From contig NZ_JBGCCU010000010.1 in the NCBI RefSeq assembly GCF_041261445.1, forward strand, positions 1 to 64,000: a stretch of 64,000 nt of DNA, written 5' to 3'. Both the position numbers and the translations under genes were made by a program. Below the pieces are notes generated by a model. It saw only the letters and a list, made by a program, of their open reading frames with translations, searched no databases and had not been told where the DNA came from. Source of the stretch: Catenulispora sp. EB89. GTDB taxonomy: Bacteria; Actinomycetota; Actinomycetes; Streptomycetales; Catenulisporaceae. Of the stretch, positions 34,271-42,728 are shown piece after piece. How positions within the stretch are numbered: position 1 is the stretch's first letter; the number at the start of each line of letters is the position of its first letter.

Positions 34271-35173
34271 ATGACGATCATCGATGAGAGACATAACGTG
34301 GAGCTCAGACACCTGGAGCACTTCGTCGCCGTCGCCGAGGAGCGCAGCTTCACCCGCGCCGGCGCCCGGCTGCACCTGGTCCAGTCGACACTGTCGGTCT
34401 CGATCCGGTCCCTGGAGCGGGAGCTCGGCGGCCGGCTGTTCGACCGCACCACGCACCAGGTGGAGCTCACCGACACCGGCCGCGCCCTGCTGGCCGAGGC
34501 CCGGAACGTCCTGTCCGCCGTCGACGTGGCGCGGGACGCGGTCGCCGCCGCGCAGGGCGGCCTGCGCGGCACGGTCCGGGTCGGCATCATGCACTCGCTG
34601 CACCTGATCGACATGGCCGCGATGCTGACCCGCTACCACCGGGAGCGTCCAGCGGTGCGGATCATCCCCATCACCGCGCAGAGAGGATCGGCCGAACTAG
34701 CCGCCCGCGTCGCCGACGGGGACCTCGACATGGCCTTCGCTGCGCTTCCCGGCGAGTACCCGCCCGGCGTCACCGCGCACCGGCTGGCCTCCGAACCGAT
34801 GCTCCTGGCCTGCCCCGCCGACGACCCACTCGCCGCCCGGGACGTCATCCCGCTCGCCGACCTCGACGGCGCCCGCTTCGTCGACTTCCCAGTCGGCTGG
34901 GGCATCCGGAACGGCGTGGACCGCCTGTTCCTGGGCGCGGGCCTGCACCGCGTGGTCGCCGTCGAGGTGACCGACATCCCAACCGCCGTCGACCTGGTCC
35001 GCGCCGGCTTCGGCTACGGATTCCTCAGCCCGTCGCTGACCGTCGGATCACGTCCGGTGGCGCTGCGCCCGGTGGCGCCGACGCAGGAATTCGAGGTCTC
35101 ACTCCTCACTCCTGCCGAACGCCACTCCTCGGCTGCCGCGCGGGCGCTGATCGACGTGGTGCTCGCGAGCTGA
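34271..35173 (+). CDS. LysR-family transcriptional regulator
   Basis: 300 residues. The HTH is at about 11-70 (ELRHLEHFVAVAEERSF, LVQSTLSVSIRSLERELGG), followed by an effector domain with the usual LACPADDPLA and GFGYGFLS segments. ATG 34271 gives MTIIDERHN; a GTG about 27 bases later would start at the canonical ELRHLEHF and has GAGAG in front, so the start is uncertain. It is divergent from the MFS gene. Confidence 0.92.
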   Translation: MTIIDERHNVELRHLEHFVAVAEERSFTRAGARLHLVQSTLSVSIRSLERELGGRLFDRTTHQVELTDTGRALLAEARNVLSAVDVARDAVAAAQGGLRGTVRVGIMHSLHLIDMAAMLTRYHRERPAVRIIPITAQRGSAELAARVADGDLDMAFAALPGEYPPGVTAHRLASEPMLLACPADDPLAARDVIPLADLDGARFVDFPVGWGIRNGVDRLFLGAGLHRVVAVEVTDIPTAVDLVRAGFGYGFLSPSLTVGSRPVALRPVAPTQEFEVSLLTPAERHSSAAARALIDVVLAS

Positions 35174-35248
35174 GCGTCGCCCGCACGCTCGAGGCTGCCG
35201 CCGACATTCGGAGGCTCGCCTCATCACGGACGCTGCAACGATGGCCAC

Positions 35249-35833
35249 ATGGACGACCGGGATGATGGCAAAGACGAGGTGCTGGTCCGGCGCGCGTACA
35301 CCGCGCTGCAGGGCGGCGACACGCGGCCCGAAGCCGTGTTCGCAACGCTCGCCGAGGAGGCGGGCGACTACCGTGCCGCCGCACTTGCCGTGTGCGCGGC
35401 GGTCGGCGTGCCACGCTCGCAGGCGCACCAGCGGTGGGCCGGTATAGGTGAGGAAGCGCTGTCGCAGATGCTGCCCGGCGACGAGGCGGCCGACCTTGGC
35501 GTGTTTCTGGAACTCGCCGGATTCTTCGACGTGCACCCGGACCTCGCCGAGCCCGAACAGCAGGCTCGCCGCCTGTTGGAACAGGCCTTTGCCGCAGCCG
35601 GCGGGGTACCGAGCGGTTATGCACACAACCTGATCCGCAAGCTACGGACCGGCCGCCTGGCCGAGGCGTTCGTCTCAATGGTCACATACGGGGCGGGGCG
35701 CAGCCGACTTACGCCGCGCGAGTACTGGGAGTACCTGCTTGCCGCTGCCGAACTGCTTCCCGGCGCTGATGTCGATCGATTCGAATCCTGCGTGACGATG
35801 AGCCGTCAACGGCTCGACCAGACCAGCCCCTAG
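35249..35833 (+). CDS. Hypothetical protein
   Basis: 194 residues, acidic N-terminus, almost entirely predicted helical, with no signal peptide or membrane segment. Patterns such as EDAxxYRAAALAVCAAVGV (seen as AGDYRAAALAVCAAVGVPRS) and SGYAHNLIRKLRTGRLAEAF recall small cytoplasmic actinobacterial proteins of unknown role. The frame fits window codon use and ends 22 bases before the convergent SDR gene. I recognise no family. Confidence 0.72.
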   Translation: MDDRDDGKDEVLVRRAYTALQGGDTRPEAVFATLAEEAGDYRAAALAVCAAVGVPRSQAHQRWAGIGEEALSQMLPGDEAADLGVFLELAGFFDVHPDLAEPEQQARRLLEQAFAAAGGVPSGYAHNLIRKLRTGRLAEAFVSMVTYGAGRSRLTPREYWEYLLAAAELLPGADVDRFESCVTMSRQRLDQTSP

Positions 35834-35855
35834 GCATCACACGGGATGCCGCCGC

Positions 35856-36608
35856 TCAGACCTGCACCTGTCCGCCGTCGACGAAGTGCTCGGCGCCGGT
35901 GATGAACGAGCTCTCCGGCCCGGCGAGGAAGGCGGCCAGTGCTGCGACCTCCTCGGGGCGGCCCATGCGGCGCAGCGGGACCTGACCGGCGAGCGCGCTG
36001 TGGAGGTCCTCTGTGCTCTGGCCGAATCGGGTGGCCAGGCCCTCGATCGCGGGGGTGGCGATGGGGCCGGGGGTGATGACGTTGACGCGCACGCCGCGCG
36101 GGGCCAGTTCGGCGGCCCAGGTGCGGCCGAGGCTGCGGACGGCGGCCTTCGATGCGGCGTAGACGCCCATGCGGTCGACGCCCTGGTGGATGGTGGTGGA
36201 GCCGAGGAGGATGACCGATGCGGTCTCTGCGAGCAGGGGCAGGGCTTTCTGCACGGTCAGCAGGCTGCCCTTGGTGTTCACGCCGAAGACGTGGTCGAAC
36301 TGCTCCTCGGTGACGTCGGTCAGGCTCGCGCCGTCGCCCAGGCCGGCGTTGGCGACCACGACGTCGAGCCGCCGGCCGTCGCCGCGGATGACGTCCATGA
36401 CGCGGTCGAGGTCGGCGGCGCGGGAGACGTCCGACTGGACGGGGACCACGTTGGGGCCCATCTCCTTCGCCGCGGCTTCGAGTTCGTCCGCGCGTCGGCC
36501 GGTGATGTAGACGCGGGCGCCGTCGTCGGCGAAGCGCTGGGCGATGGCCTGTCCGATGCCGGCGGAGGCTCCGGTGACCAGGGCTGTCTTTCCGTCCATG
36601 GGGCTCAT
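35856..36608 (-). CDS. SDR-family oxidoreductase
   Basis: 250 residues of classical SDR form: TGASAGIG near the N-terminus, NAG in VANAGLG, catalytic serine in LLGSTTIH, YAASK and the PGPIATP loop. It is probably a ketoreductase-like enzyme using NADPH. The start is ATG 36608; 36599 is also possible. It is divergent from a TetR regulator, with twin operators between them. Confidence 0.94.
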   Translation of the reverse strand: MSPMDGKTALVTGASAGIGQAIAQRFADDGARVYITGRRADELEAAAKEMGPNVVPVQSDVSRAADLDRVMDVIRGDGRRLDVVVANAGLGDGASLTDVTEEQFDHVFGVNTKGSLLTVQKALPLLAETASVILLGSTTIHQGVDRMGVYAASKAAVRSLGRTWAAELAPRGVRVNVITPGPIATPAIEGLATRFGQSTEDLHSALAGQVPLRRMGRPEEVAALAAFLAGPESSFITGAEHFVDGGQVQV

Positions 36609-36627
36609 GACGCCTGTCCTTTCGAGG

Positions 36628-36680
36628 TTCTTGACTGCCTAGTCCAGAACGTAGCCCATTCTGGACCGGGTGGTCAAGAA
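36628..36680. promoter_or_regulatory. Twin TetR operators in inverted arrangement
   Basis: Two 22-bp arms (36628-36649 and 36659-36680) are inverted copies of each other with 4 mismatches, sharing TTCTTGAC and GTCCAGAA ends. Each arm is itself a TTGAC-N6-GTCCA near-dyad, so two dimers could bind. The region overlaps both divergent promoters. Confidence 0.7.
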
Positions 36681-36696
36681 CGGGTATCGTAGGGCC

Positions 36697-37287
36697 ATGG
36701 CGCGTCCCCGGAGCTTTGACGAAGACGAGGTTTTGCGCGTCGCCAGGGACCAGTTCTGGGCGACGGGCTACGCGGCGGCGCGGGTCGACGACATCGCGGC
36801 CGCCACCGGCCTGGGGAAGGGCAGCCTCTACGGCGCTTTCGGCGACAAGCACCAGCTGTTCCTGCGTACGTTCGACGAGCACAGCGCCGCGCTGGTCGAA
36901 GGCGTGCGCCGGCAGCTGGAAGGCCCGGATGCCGGCGCCTACGAGCGCTTGCGCGCACATGTCGCGGCGGTCGCGGACGCCACCGCCTCAGACGTGTGCC
37001 GGCGCGGCTGCCTGCTCGCCAAGGGCACCGCCGAGCTCTCGGGCCAGGACCCGGAAGTCGTGGCCACGGCCCGCCGCACCTTCGCGGCCATCGAGGAGCT
37101 GATCGCCTCCTGCGTCGCCGGGGCGCAGCGGGCCGGCGAGATCGACCCGGACGCCGACCCGGGCCGTCTCGCCGGACTGCTGCTGGCCGTGTTGCGCGGG
37201 ATCGAGGCCCTGGGCAAGGGCGGTAGCAGCCCCGAATCGCTGCGTGCCATCGCCGAAACGGCGATGGCCGTCCTGCCTCGGCCGTAG
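36697..37287 (+). CDS. TetR-family transcriptional regulator
   Basis: 196 residues. The HTH (about 9-55) has FWATGYAAARVDDIAAATGL and GKGSLYGAFGDKHQLF, as in the AcrR/YbiH-type group; the C-terminal domain has the CRRGCLLAKGTAEL segment. It should repress the divergent SDR gene and itself. ATG 36697 (MARPRSF) is the canonical start; the 9 upstream residues of the open frame are in the operator. Confidence 0.94.
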   Translation: MARPRSFDEDEVLRVARDQFWATGYAAARVDDIAAATGLGKGSLYGAFGDKHQLFLRTFDEHSAALVEGVRRQLEGPDAGAYERLRAHVAAVADATASDVCRRGCLLAKGTAELSGQDPEVVATARRTFAAIEELIASCVAGAQRAGEIDPDADPGRLAGLLLAVLRGIEALGKGGSSPESLRAIAETAMAVLPRP

Positions 37288-37329
37288 GACGTATGTCGAA
37301 GGGCCCTGAGATGAGCGTGTGGCCCTGAG

Positions 37330-37671
37330 TCAGGCCCGCTCGGAAGTCGTGATCGGCGCGATCGGCATCGGAACCTCCAGATCGACCAACGGCGCATACA
37401 ACTGCCCGCCGTAGCAGTCGGAGTCGCGCAGGTCGCCCTGGCGCACCGGTCGCGGCATGGAGACCTTCACCGCCTCGGCGCGGTCGTGGTGCACCACCAG
37501 GATGTCGGCGGGGTCGCCTCCGTACAGTGCGGCGAACAGCTCGGGCGTCAGCACGCCGGAGCCTCGCAGCGCCTCGTAGCTCGCGGTGTCGCGGCCCATG
37601 AAGTCGAAGGTCAGGACGAACGGCCCGGCGTTCTTGGAGCGGATCAGGGAGCACAGGTCGAGCAGGCGCAT
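37330..37671 (-). CDS. DUF4387-family protein (AtuA partner)
   Basis: 113 residues: LLDLCSLIRSKNAGPFVLTF, DFMGRDTASYEALR, then DILVVHHDRAEAVKVSMPRP. This is DUF4387, a small family nearly always encoded next to AtuA-like (DUF1446) proteins and probably working as their subunit. The ATG at 37671 overlaps the AtuA-like TGA by one base (TGATG). It is the last gene of the six-gene operon. Confidence 0.9.
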   Translation of the reverse strand: MRLLDLCSLIRSKNAGPFVLTFDFMGRDTASYEALRGSGVLTPELFAALYGGDPADILVVHHDRAEAVKVSMPRPVRQGDLRDSDCYGGQLYAPLVDLEVPMPIAPITTSERA

Positions 37672-39041
37672 CAGGGCTTCACCTCTTCGTGGACGGTGCG
37701 GAACATCTCGTGCGGGTCGGTGGGCTCGACGACGTGGTTCAGCGTGAACTCGTACAGTGGGCCGCGGTCGATCTCCGGCGGTGAGAACGGGAACGCGATG
37801 GTGCTGGCCAGGCCTTCGTACTCCGGGATCGGCAGGTGGGAGCTGGCGTGCGCGACGAAGGTGGCGATCGCGTGCGCGATCGCCTGGGTCGGCGCCGTGA
37901 TCGTGATCAGTACGCCGAGTTCGTGCACGGGCCGGTCGCGGTCGGGGTCGTTGGTGCCGAGCACCGCGTCCTGGCCGTAGAGGCGGTAGTCGATGTCGAC
38001 GTCGTCGGGATCGACGCGGCCGCCGAACACGTCCCGGATCTTGGCCCGGAAGTACTCCTTCGCCATCGGCAGCAGCGTCGGCAGCTGCTCGATGACCACG
38101 CGGTCGCGGATGCCGCCGATCGCGATGGTCTGGTAGCCGGCCAGGCGCGAGCCCTCCAGCTTGATCGTGTAGGTGTCGCTGGGCACGTATTCGGCGCCGG
38201 CGACGCGCACCGTCCACTCGTCGACCGCGGTGTAGGTGGCGTTCGTGGTGTCCAGGACGCCCGACGGCTCCGTGATCAGATACGGGTTGGCGTTCTCGTA
38301 CAGGGTGTGCGCGGCCACCGAATGCGGCGTGAGCCGGACGGACGTGTCGAGCGTCTGGACGTCGAAGTGATCGTCGCGCAGGTGGACGAACAGCCCGTCG
38401 GGTCTCGGGGGCACCGCGCAGGCCGCGCCGCACTCGACGGTCTTGGCCGCGTGCCAGTTCAGGCCGGGGTCGGCGCCCATCGCGTGCGGGAGCGCCGCGA
38501 ACAGGGCGGTGTCGCTGGCGCGCCCGGCCAGCACTACTTCCGCGCCGTCGCGCAGTGCCCGCTGGATCGGCTCGACGCCCATCATGCCAACCACATGGCT
38601 GTCGGTCAGGGTGCTGACGTCGATCGGCGGCGCGGGCTGGAGCGGACGGACGCGGCCCTGGTCGTAGCGCATGGTGAGGTAGCCGGGGTCCTGGTCGGCG
38701 TATATCAGGGCGAGCTTGAACCCCAGCCCTTCCTGCCGGGCGATCTCGCGGGCGATGTCGGCCACCAGATCGACACCCGCATCGCGGCCGCTGGTGCCGC
38801 AGGACCCGATGATCAGCGGCACCCCGAGCGTGTCACGGGCTTTGAGCAGCAGCCGCAGGTCGCGGCCGACGGCCTCCCGCGACAGCTTCGGCTGCCCGGC
38901 GCCCAGGTAGTACGGCCCGCTGTCGGTGGAGCCGGCATCGCACGCGATGACGTGCGGCCGCAGCGCGACTCCGCGTTCCAGCGACGCGGCGGGGAAGCCC
39001 GCGCCGAGGGCCCCGGTGGGGGCCAGGATTCTGATCTCCAT
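37671..39041 (-). CDS. AtuA-like protein (DUF1446, acyclic terpene utilization family)
   Basis: 456 residues. Family segments: ILAPTGALGAGFPAASLERG, VIACDAGSTDSGPYYLGAG, LIIGSCGTSGRDAGVDLV, VEPIQRALRDGAEVVLAGRA and ALFAALPHAMGADPGLNWHA. AtuA is needed for growth on acyclic terpenes in pseudomonads, but no chemistry is firmly assigned to the family and here it sits with an ABC importer instead of terpene genes. ATG 39041 follows GGAGAAC. An operator copy lies 26 bases upstream. Substrate unknown. Confidence 0.9.
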   Translation of the reverse strand: MEIRILAPTGALGAGFPAASLERGVALRPHVIACDAGSTDSGPYYLGAGQPKLSREAVGRDLRLLLKARDTLGVPLIIGSCGTSGRDAGVDLVADIAREIARQEGLGFKLALIYADQDPGYLTMRYDQGRVRPLQPAPPIDVSTLTDSHVVGMMGVEPIQRALRDGAEVVLAGRASDTALFAALPHAMGADPGLNWHAAKTVECGAACAVPPRPDGLFVHLRDDHFDVQTLDTSVRLTPHSVAAHTLYENANPYLITEPSGVLDTTNATYTAVDEWTVRVAGAEYVPSDTYTIKLEGSRLAGYQTIAIGGIRDRVVIEQLPTLLPMAKEYFRAKIRDVFGGRVDPDDVDIDYRLYGQDAVLGTNDPDRDRPVHELGVLITITAPTQAIAHAIATFVAHASSHLPIPEYEGLASTIAFPFSPPEIDRGPLYEFTLNHVVEPTDPHEMFRTVHEEVKP

Positions 39042-39066
39042 GGTGTCGTTCTCCGTTCTTTGCAAT

Positions 39067-39078
39067 TTGCTATAGCAA
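39067..39078. promoter_or_regulatory. GntR operator copy 1 (TTGCTATAGCAA)
   Basis: A perfect 12-bp palindrome in the 90-bp gap between gntR and the AtuA-like gene, so the last two genes may also have a local promoter. Confidence 0.8.
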
Positions 39079-39131
39079 CGGTGCGATGGGAGGCCGCGTC
39101 AGGAGGACGAAGCGGCGCCCCCGGTCCTGGT

Positions 39132-39839
39132 CTAGGCGTCCCAGCCCGCGAGGTCGCCCGCCGAGGACAGGGCATGGACCCGCGCGAGCTGTTCGGCCAG
39201 GTCGCTGTTCCGGTCGCGCAGCGCCGCGAGGAGCTGGTGGTGCTGGCCGTAGCGCTGGATCTGGCTGGTCGCGCCGGCGTTGAGCTGGGCGGCGGCGATC
39301 TTCAGCCGTTCGGAGCGGCTGAACGCGCGGACCTGGGTCAGGGTGCGCGTCAGCTGGATGTTGTCGGCCGCGAGCTCGATCTCGGCGTGGAAGTCGCGGA
39401 CCGCGTTGAAGATCCGCTCCACCTGGTCGGGCGTCAGTTCCCGGCCGGCGTCGCGGTCCTCGCGCAGGATGACGGCGGCGTCGTCGGCGGCGTCGAGGAG
39501 CTGCTGCATCCGTTCGAGCTGCGCTTTCGTGGCCTTCTCGGCGGCGAAGCGCGCGGCCACTCCTTCCAGAGCCGCCTCGATGGTTCCGCTCTCGGATCGC
39601 GCCTGCGGGGAGACGGTCGCCACCCGCAGGGACCGGGGCCCGGTCCGTTCGACGAGTTGTTCCTGCTCCAACCGGCGCAGCGCCTCCCGGACCGGCGTCG
39701 GGCTCACTCCCAGGCTGGCGGCCAGACCGCGCTCGGTGATCTTGTCGCCCCAGGGCAGGTCGCCGTGGACGATCGCCGCCCGCAGCGCCTTGTAGGCCTG
39801 GTCGGCGAGCGACTGCGAGCTGAGTTCCGGGAGCGTCAT
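39132..39839 (-). CDS. GntR-family (FadR/FCD-type) regulator
   Basis: 235 residues. The winged HTH (about 8-75) reads SLADQAYKALRAAIVHGDLP, then LAASLGVSPTPVREALRRLE. The C-terminal FCD domain has the expected His/Asp metal ligands (DFHAEIELAADN, RYGQHHQLL). It is encoded in the middle of the operon it probably controls and is preceded by an operator copy inside the 3' end of the ABC ATPase gene. The start is ATG 39839, 4 bases after the ATPase stop. Confidence 0.93.
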   Translation of the reverse strand: MTLPELSSQSLADQAYKALRAAIVHGDLPWGDKITERGLAASLGVSPTPVREALRRLEQEQLVERTGPRSLRVATVSPQARSESGTIEAALEGVAARFAAEKATKAQLERMQQLLDAADDAAVILREDRDAGRELTPDQVERIFNAVRDFHAEIELAADNIQLTRTLTQVRAFSRSERLKIAAAQLNAGATSQIQRYGQHHQLLAALRDRNSDLAEQLARVHALSSAGDLAGWDA

Positions 39840-39843
39840 GGTC

Positions 39844-40965
39844 CTATTCGATTTCTGCTACAGCAAATTTGTCAAACGCCTCCGGCTCGTCGGTGACCAT
39901 GCTCGCGGCGTCGTCGACCACGCTGACCTGGACGTTTCCGCCGCTCAGCGGCTGAGGACCCAAGACCTGCAGCACCTGCGGTCCGACCTGCACGGTGTGC
40001 AGGAAGTGCTCACCCAGGAAGATGCTCTGCGTGACCTGCCCCGACCAGCCGGGCTCCCCGGCACCCGGCGCGCGCGGCGAGGATGAGACGGACAGCGACT
40101 CGGGCCGCACCGCCAAGGTCACAGCCCCCGGCCCCGGCGCCACATCGCTGCGGAACCGTACGCCTCCGGCCAGCCCCGCCGCGTCCAGCACATAACCGTC
40201 GCCGCCGACATGGCGCGCCGTCCCGGTCACGAAGTTGCACCGGCCCAGGAACGAGGCGACGAACCGACTCCCCGGCCGCCGGTAGACGTCCAGCGGCGCA
40301 CCGGCCCGCACGACCCGGCCGCCGCTCATCACCAGGATCTGGTCGCTCATCGCCAGCGCCTCGGTCTGGTCGTGGGTGACGAACACGGTCGTGATGCCGA
40401 GCTCGCGGTGCAGCGCGCCGAGCCAGTCCCGGGCCCGGTCGCGCAGCTTGGCGTCCAGGTTGGAGAACGGCTCGTCCAGCAGCAGCGCGGTCGGGCCGTG
40501 CGCCAGCGCTCGGGCCAAGGCGACGCGCTGCTGCTGCCCTCCCGACAGCTCATGCGGATGCGCGTCGGCGCGGTGGCTCAGCTCGACGAGTTCCAGGACC
40601 TCCCCGACCCGCTTCTTGATCTCGGCGCGGTCGGTGTGGCGGACCTTGAGCGGGAATCCGACGTTGGCTGCGACCGTCAGATGCGGCCACAGCGCGTAGG
40701 ACTGGAACACCACCCCCAGCTCGCGGCGCTCGGCCGGGACGTTGCGGCGCTGCCGCGCGTCGAACAGCACCTGGTCGCCGTGGCGGATGGTGCCGTGCGA
40801 CGGGGTCTGGAACCCCGCGATGGACATCAGGGTCGTGGTCTTCCCGCAGCCCGACGGCCCGAGCAGGGTGACGAACCGCCCGTCGGGCACGGTGAAGCTG
40901 ACGTCGTCCAGGACCCGGGAGGACCCGAACGTCTGGGTCAGGGAACGTACCGAGATCTCAGGCAT
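39844..40965 (-). CDS. ABC transporter ATP-binding protein (Fe3+/phosphonate-type)
   Basis: 373 residues: Walker A GPSGCGKTTTL (about 36-46), Q-loop VVFQSYALWP, signature LSGGQQQRVALARAL, Walker B LLLDEPFSNLD and switch His VFVTHDQTEAL; a TOBE_2 domain fills the C-terminal third. This architecture belongs to the FbpC/PotA/PhnT group. It powers the fused permease encoded just upstream, overlapping it by 8 bases. Its last codons contain GntR operator copy 2. Confidence 0.95.
   Translation of the reverse strand: MPEISVRSLTQTFGSSRVLDDVSFTVPDGRFVTLLGPSGCGKTTTLMSIAGFQTPSHGTIRHGDQVLFDARQRRNVPAERRELGVVFQSYALWPHLTVAANVGFPLKVRHTDRAEIKKRVGEVLELVELSHRADAHPHELSGGQQQRVALARALAHGPTALLLDEPFSNLDAKLRDRARDWLGALHRELGITTVFVTHDQTEALAMSDQILVMSGGRVVRAGAPLDVYRRPGSRFVASFLGRCNFVTGTARHVGGDGYVLDAAGLAGGVRFRSDVAPGPGAVTLAVRPESLSVSSSPRAPGAGEPGWSGQVTQSIFLGEHFLHTVQVGPQVLQVLGPQPLSGGNVQVSVVDDAASMVTDEPEAFDKFAVAEIE
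39855..39866. promoter_or_regulatory. GntR operator copy 2
   Basis: CTGCTACAGCAA differs from the perfect palindrome at two positions. It lies within the ATPase 3' end, 16 bases upstream of the gntR ATG, suiting autoregulation. Confidence 0.7.
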
Positions 40966-42712
40966 GGCGGGCCTTCCTCCGCACGGACGAGTTGAGGGCG
41001 AGGCCGATCGCGAGCGCGACGGCGACCAGCAGGACCTGGATCAGGGCCAGCGCGGCGACCGGCCCCGGCAGCCCCTTGCCCCAGGTCTGCAACATGGTGG
41101 TGCCGAGCAGTTCGGTACCGGGCTTGGCCAGGAACACCACCGGGTCGTAGTCGCTGACCAGCGTCACGAACATCAGCACCACCGCGCTGAGGATCGCCGG
41201 CCGCAGCAGCGGCAGGGTGATCCGGCGCGTCGTGGTCCACCAGCCCGCGCCGGACGTCGAGGCCGCCTTCGCCAGCTCCGGACTGATCCGGGCCAGCGCC
41301 GGGGCGATGACGATGTACGCCAGGGTCATGTTGCGCACGCTCAGCGCCAGCAGCTCGCCCCACAGGCTGTTGCGCAGCATCGCGCCGGGCCAGTCCACGA
41401 TCAGGAACAGCCAGAAGAATCCGACGCCGAACACGATGCCGGGCGTGGCGCGGGGATAGACCAGCAGCGCGGGCAGCGTGCGGCGCAGCCGGAACCGCGA
41501 CCGGCCGGCGACGACCGTGGCGACCGCGACCAGCGCCACGGTGGCCACGCTGCCGATCACCGCGACGACGAGGCTGTCGGTGATCGCCCGGTGCAGCGTG
41601 GGGTCCGACCAGGTCTGACTCCAGTTGCCGCCGGTCCACAGGTGCCACGGCGCGACCAGCGTCGTCAGCGACGTGACCGAGGACATCAGGCCCAGGCCGA
41701 GCAACGGGATCACGCAGGTGACGGCGACGAATCCGGCCATGAGCAGCGCGGCCGGACGGCGCCAGCGGCCCAGCTCCAGGGCGCGCGCGGGCGGCGTGGC
41801 CCGGGTGCCGGAGGTGTATCGGGCCGAGTGTCGCAGCAGCCTGCCGCGGACGATCAGCAGCGCCGAGGCGACGGCCAGCAGCAGGATCGCGCCGGCCGAG
41901 ACGATCGGCGGGTCCGGGACGGTGCTGTTGGACCAGGTGTCGTAGAGGTAGCTGGCGATGAAGCTGATGTTCGCCGGGCGTCCGAGGAACAGCGGGATGC
42001 CCAGGACCTCCAGGCACAGGGTGAAGATCAGCATTCCGGAGTCCAGCAGCGCGGTGCGCAGCATCGGCACGGTCACGGTGCGCAGGACGCGGATCGTGCC
42101 GCCGCCGGACGCCCGGACCGCGTCCTCCAACGCTCCGTCGGCGCCCTCCAGAACCGCCTTGCACGTCAGATAAGCGATGGGGAGGGTGACGACGGCTCCG
42201 AGTACTGACATGCCGGGGATGGAGGTCAGGTTCCAGACGGGCAGGTGCAGGTTCTTGTGCCACAGCTGCGTGAGGTAGCCGGCCGGCCCATAGAGCGATT
42301 CCCAGCCGACGATCAGCCCGAGCGGCGGGATCAGCAGCGGGGCCAGCAGCGCCGGGCCCAGCCAGCGTCTGCCGGGCAGGTCGGTGCGGGTGATGAGGAC
42401 GGCGAACGCGGCGCCGAGCGTGACCGCGAGCGTGGTGGTGGTGACCGCGAACAGCAGGGTGTTGACGGCGGCGCTGCGGAACGCCGAGTCGGCGAACAGC
42501 TGCCGGTAGGCGTCCGTGCTGAACACGCCGCCGGGCAGGTAGTAGGGCTTGGACCGCAGTGAGGTGATCACCAGCGGGACCAGCGGCGCCAGGGTCAGCA
42601 CGGCGACCGCGGCCCACACCAGGTACTGGCCCGGTGCGGACGGCAGGTGCCGGCGCCGGTTCCGGCCGCGGGCGGCGACCGGGACGGCTTCGTCGAGGGT
42701 GCGGGTTGCCAT
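40958..42712 (-). CDS. ABC transporter permease, two fused units
   Basis: 584 residues and about 12 membrane segments in two homologous halves, each with the BPD-type EAA loop (EGADGALEDAVRASGGG and ELAKAASTSGAGWWTTTRRI). This FbpB/PhnU-like double permease is typical of Fe3+ and 2-aminoethylphosphonate-type importers. The start is ATG 42712, 16 bases after the binding-protein stop. Confidence 0.94.
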   Translation of the reverse strand: MATRTLDEAVPVAARGRNRRRHLPSAPGQYLVWAAVAVLTLAPLVPLVITSLRSKPYYLPGGVFSTDAYRQLFADSAFRSAAVNTLLFAVTTTTLAVTLGAAFAVLITRTDLPGRRWLGPALLAPLLIPPLGLIVGWESLYGPAGYLTQLWHKNLHLPVWNLTSIPGMSVLGAVVTLPIAYLTCKAVLEGADGALEDAVRASGGGTIRVLRTVTVPMLRTALLDSGMLIFTLCLEVLGIPLFLGRPANISFIASYLYDTWSNSTVPDPPIVSAGAILLLAVASALLIVRGRLLRHSARYTSGTRATPPARALELGRWRRPAALLMAGFVAVTCVIPLLGLGLMSSVTSLTTLVAPWHLWTGGNWSQTWSDPTLHRAITDSLVVAVIGSVATVALVAVATVVAGRSRFRLRRTLPALLVYPRATPGIVFGVGFFWLFLIVDWPGAMLRNSLWGELLALSVRNMTLAYIVIAPALARISPELAKAASTSGAGWWTTTRRITLPLLRPAILSAVVLMFVTLVSDYDPVVFLAKPGTELLGTTMLQTWGKGLPGPVAALALIQVLLVAVALAIGLALNSSVRRKARHA

Positions 42713-42728
42713 GGTGGTCGGCGGCCGG

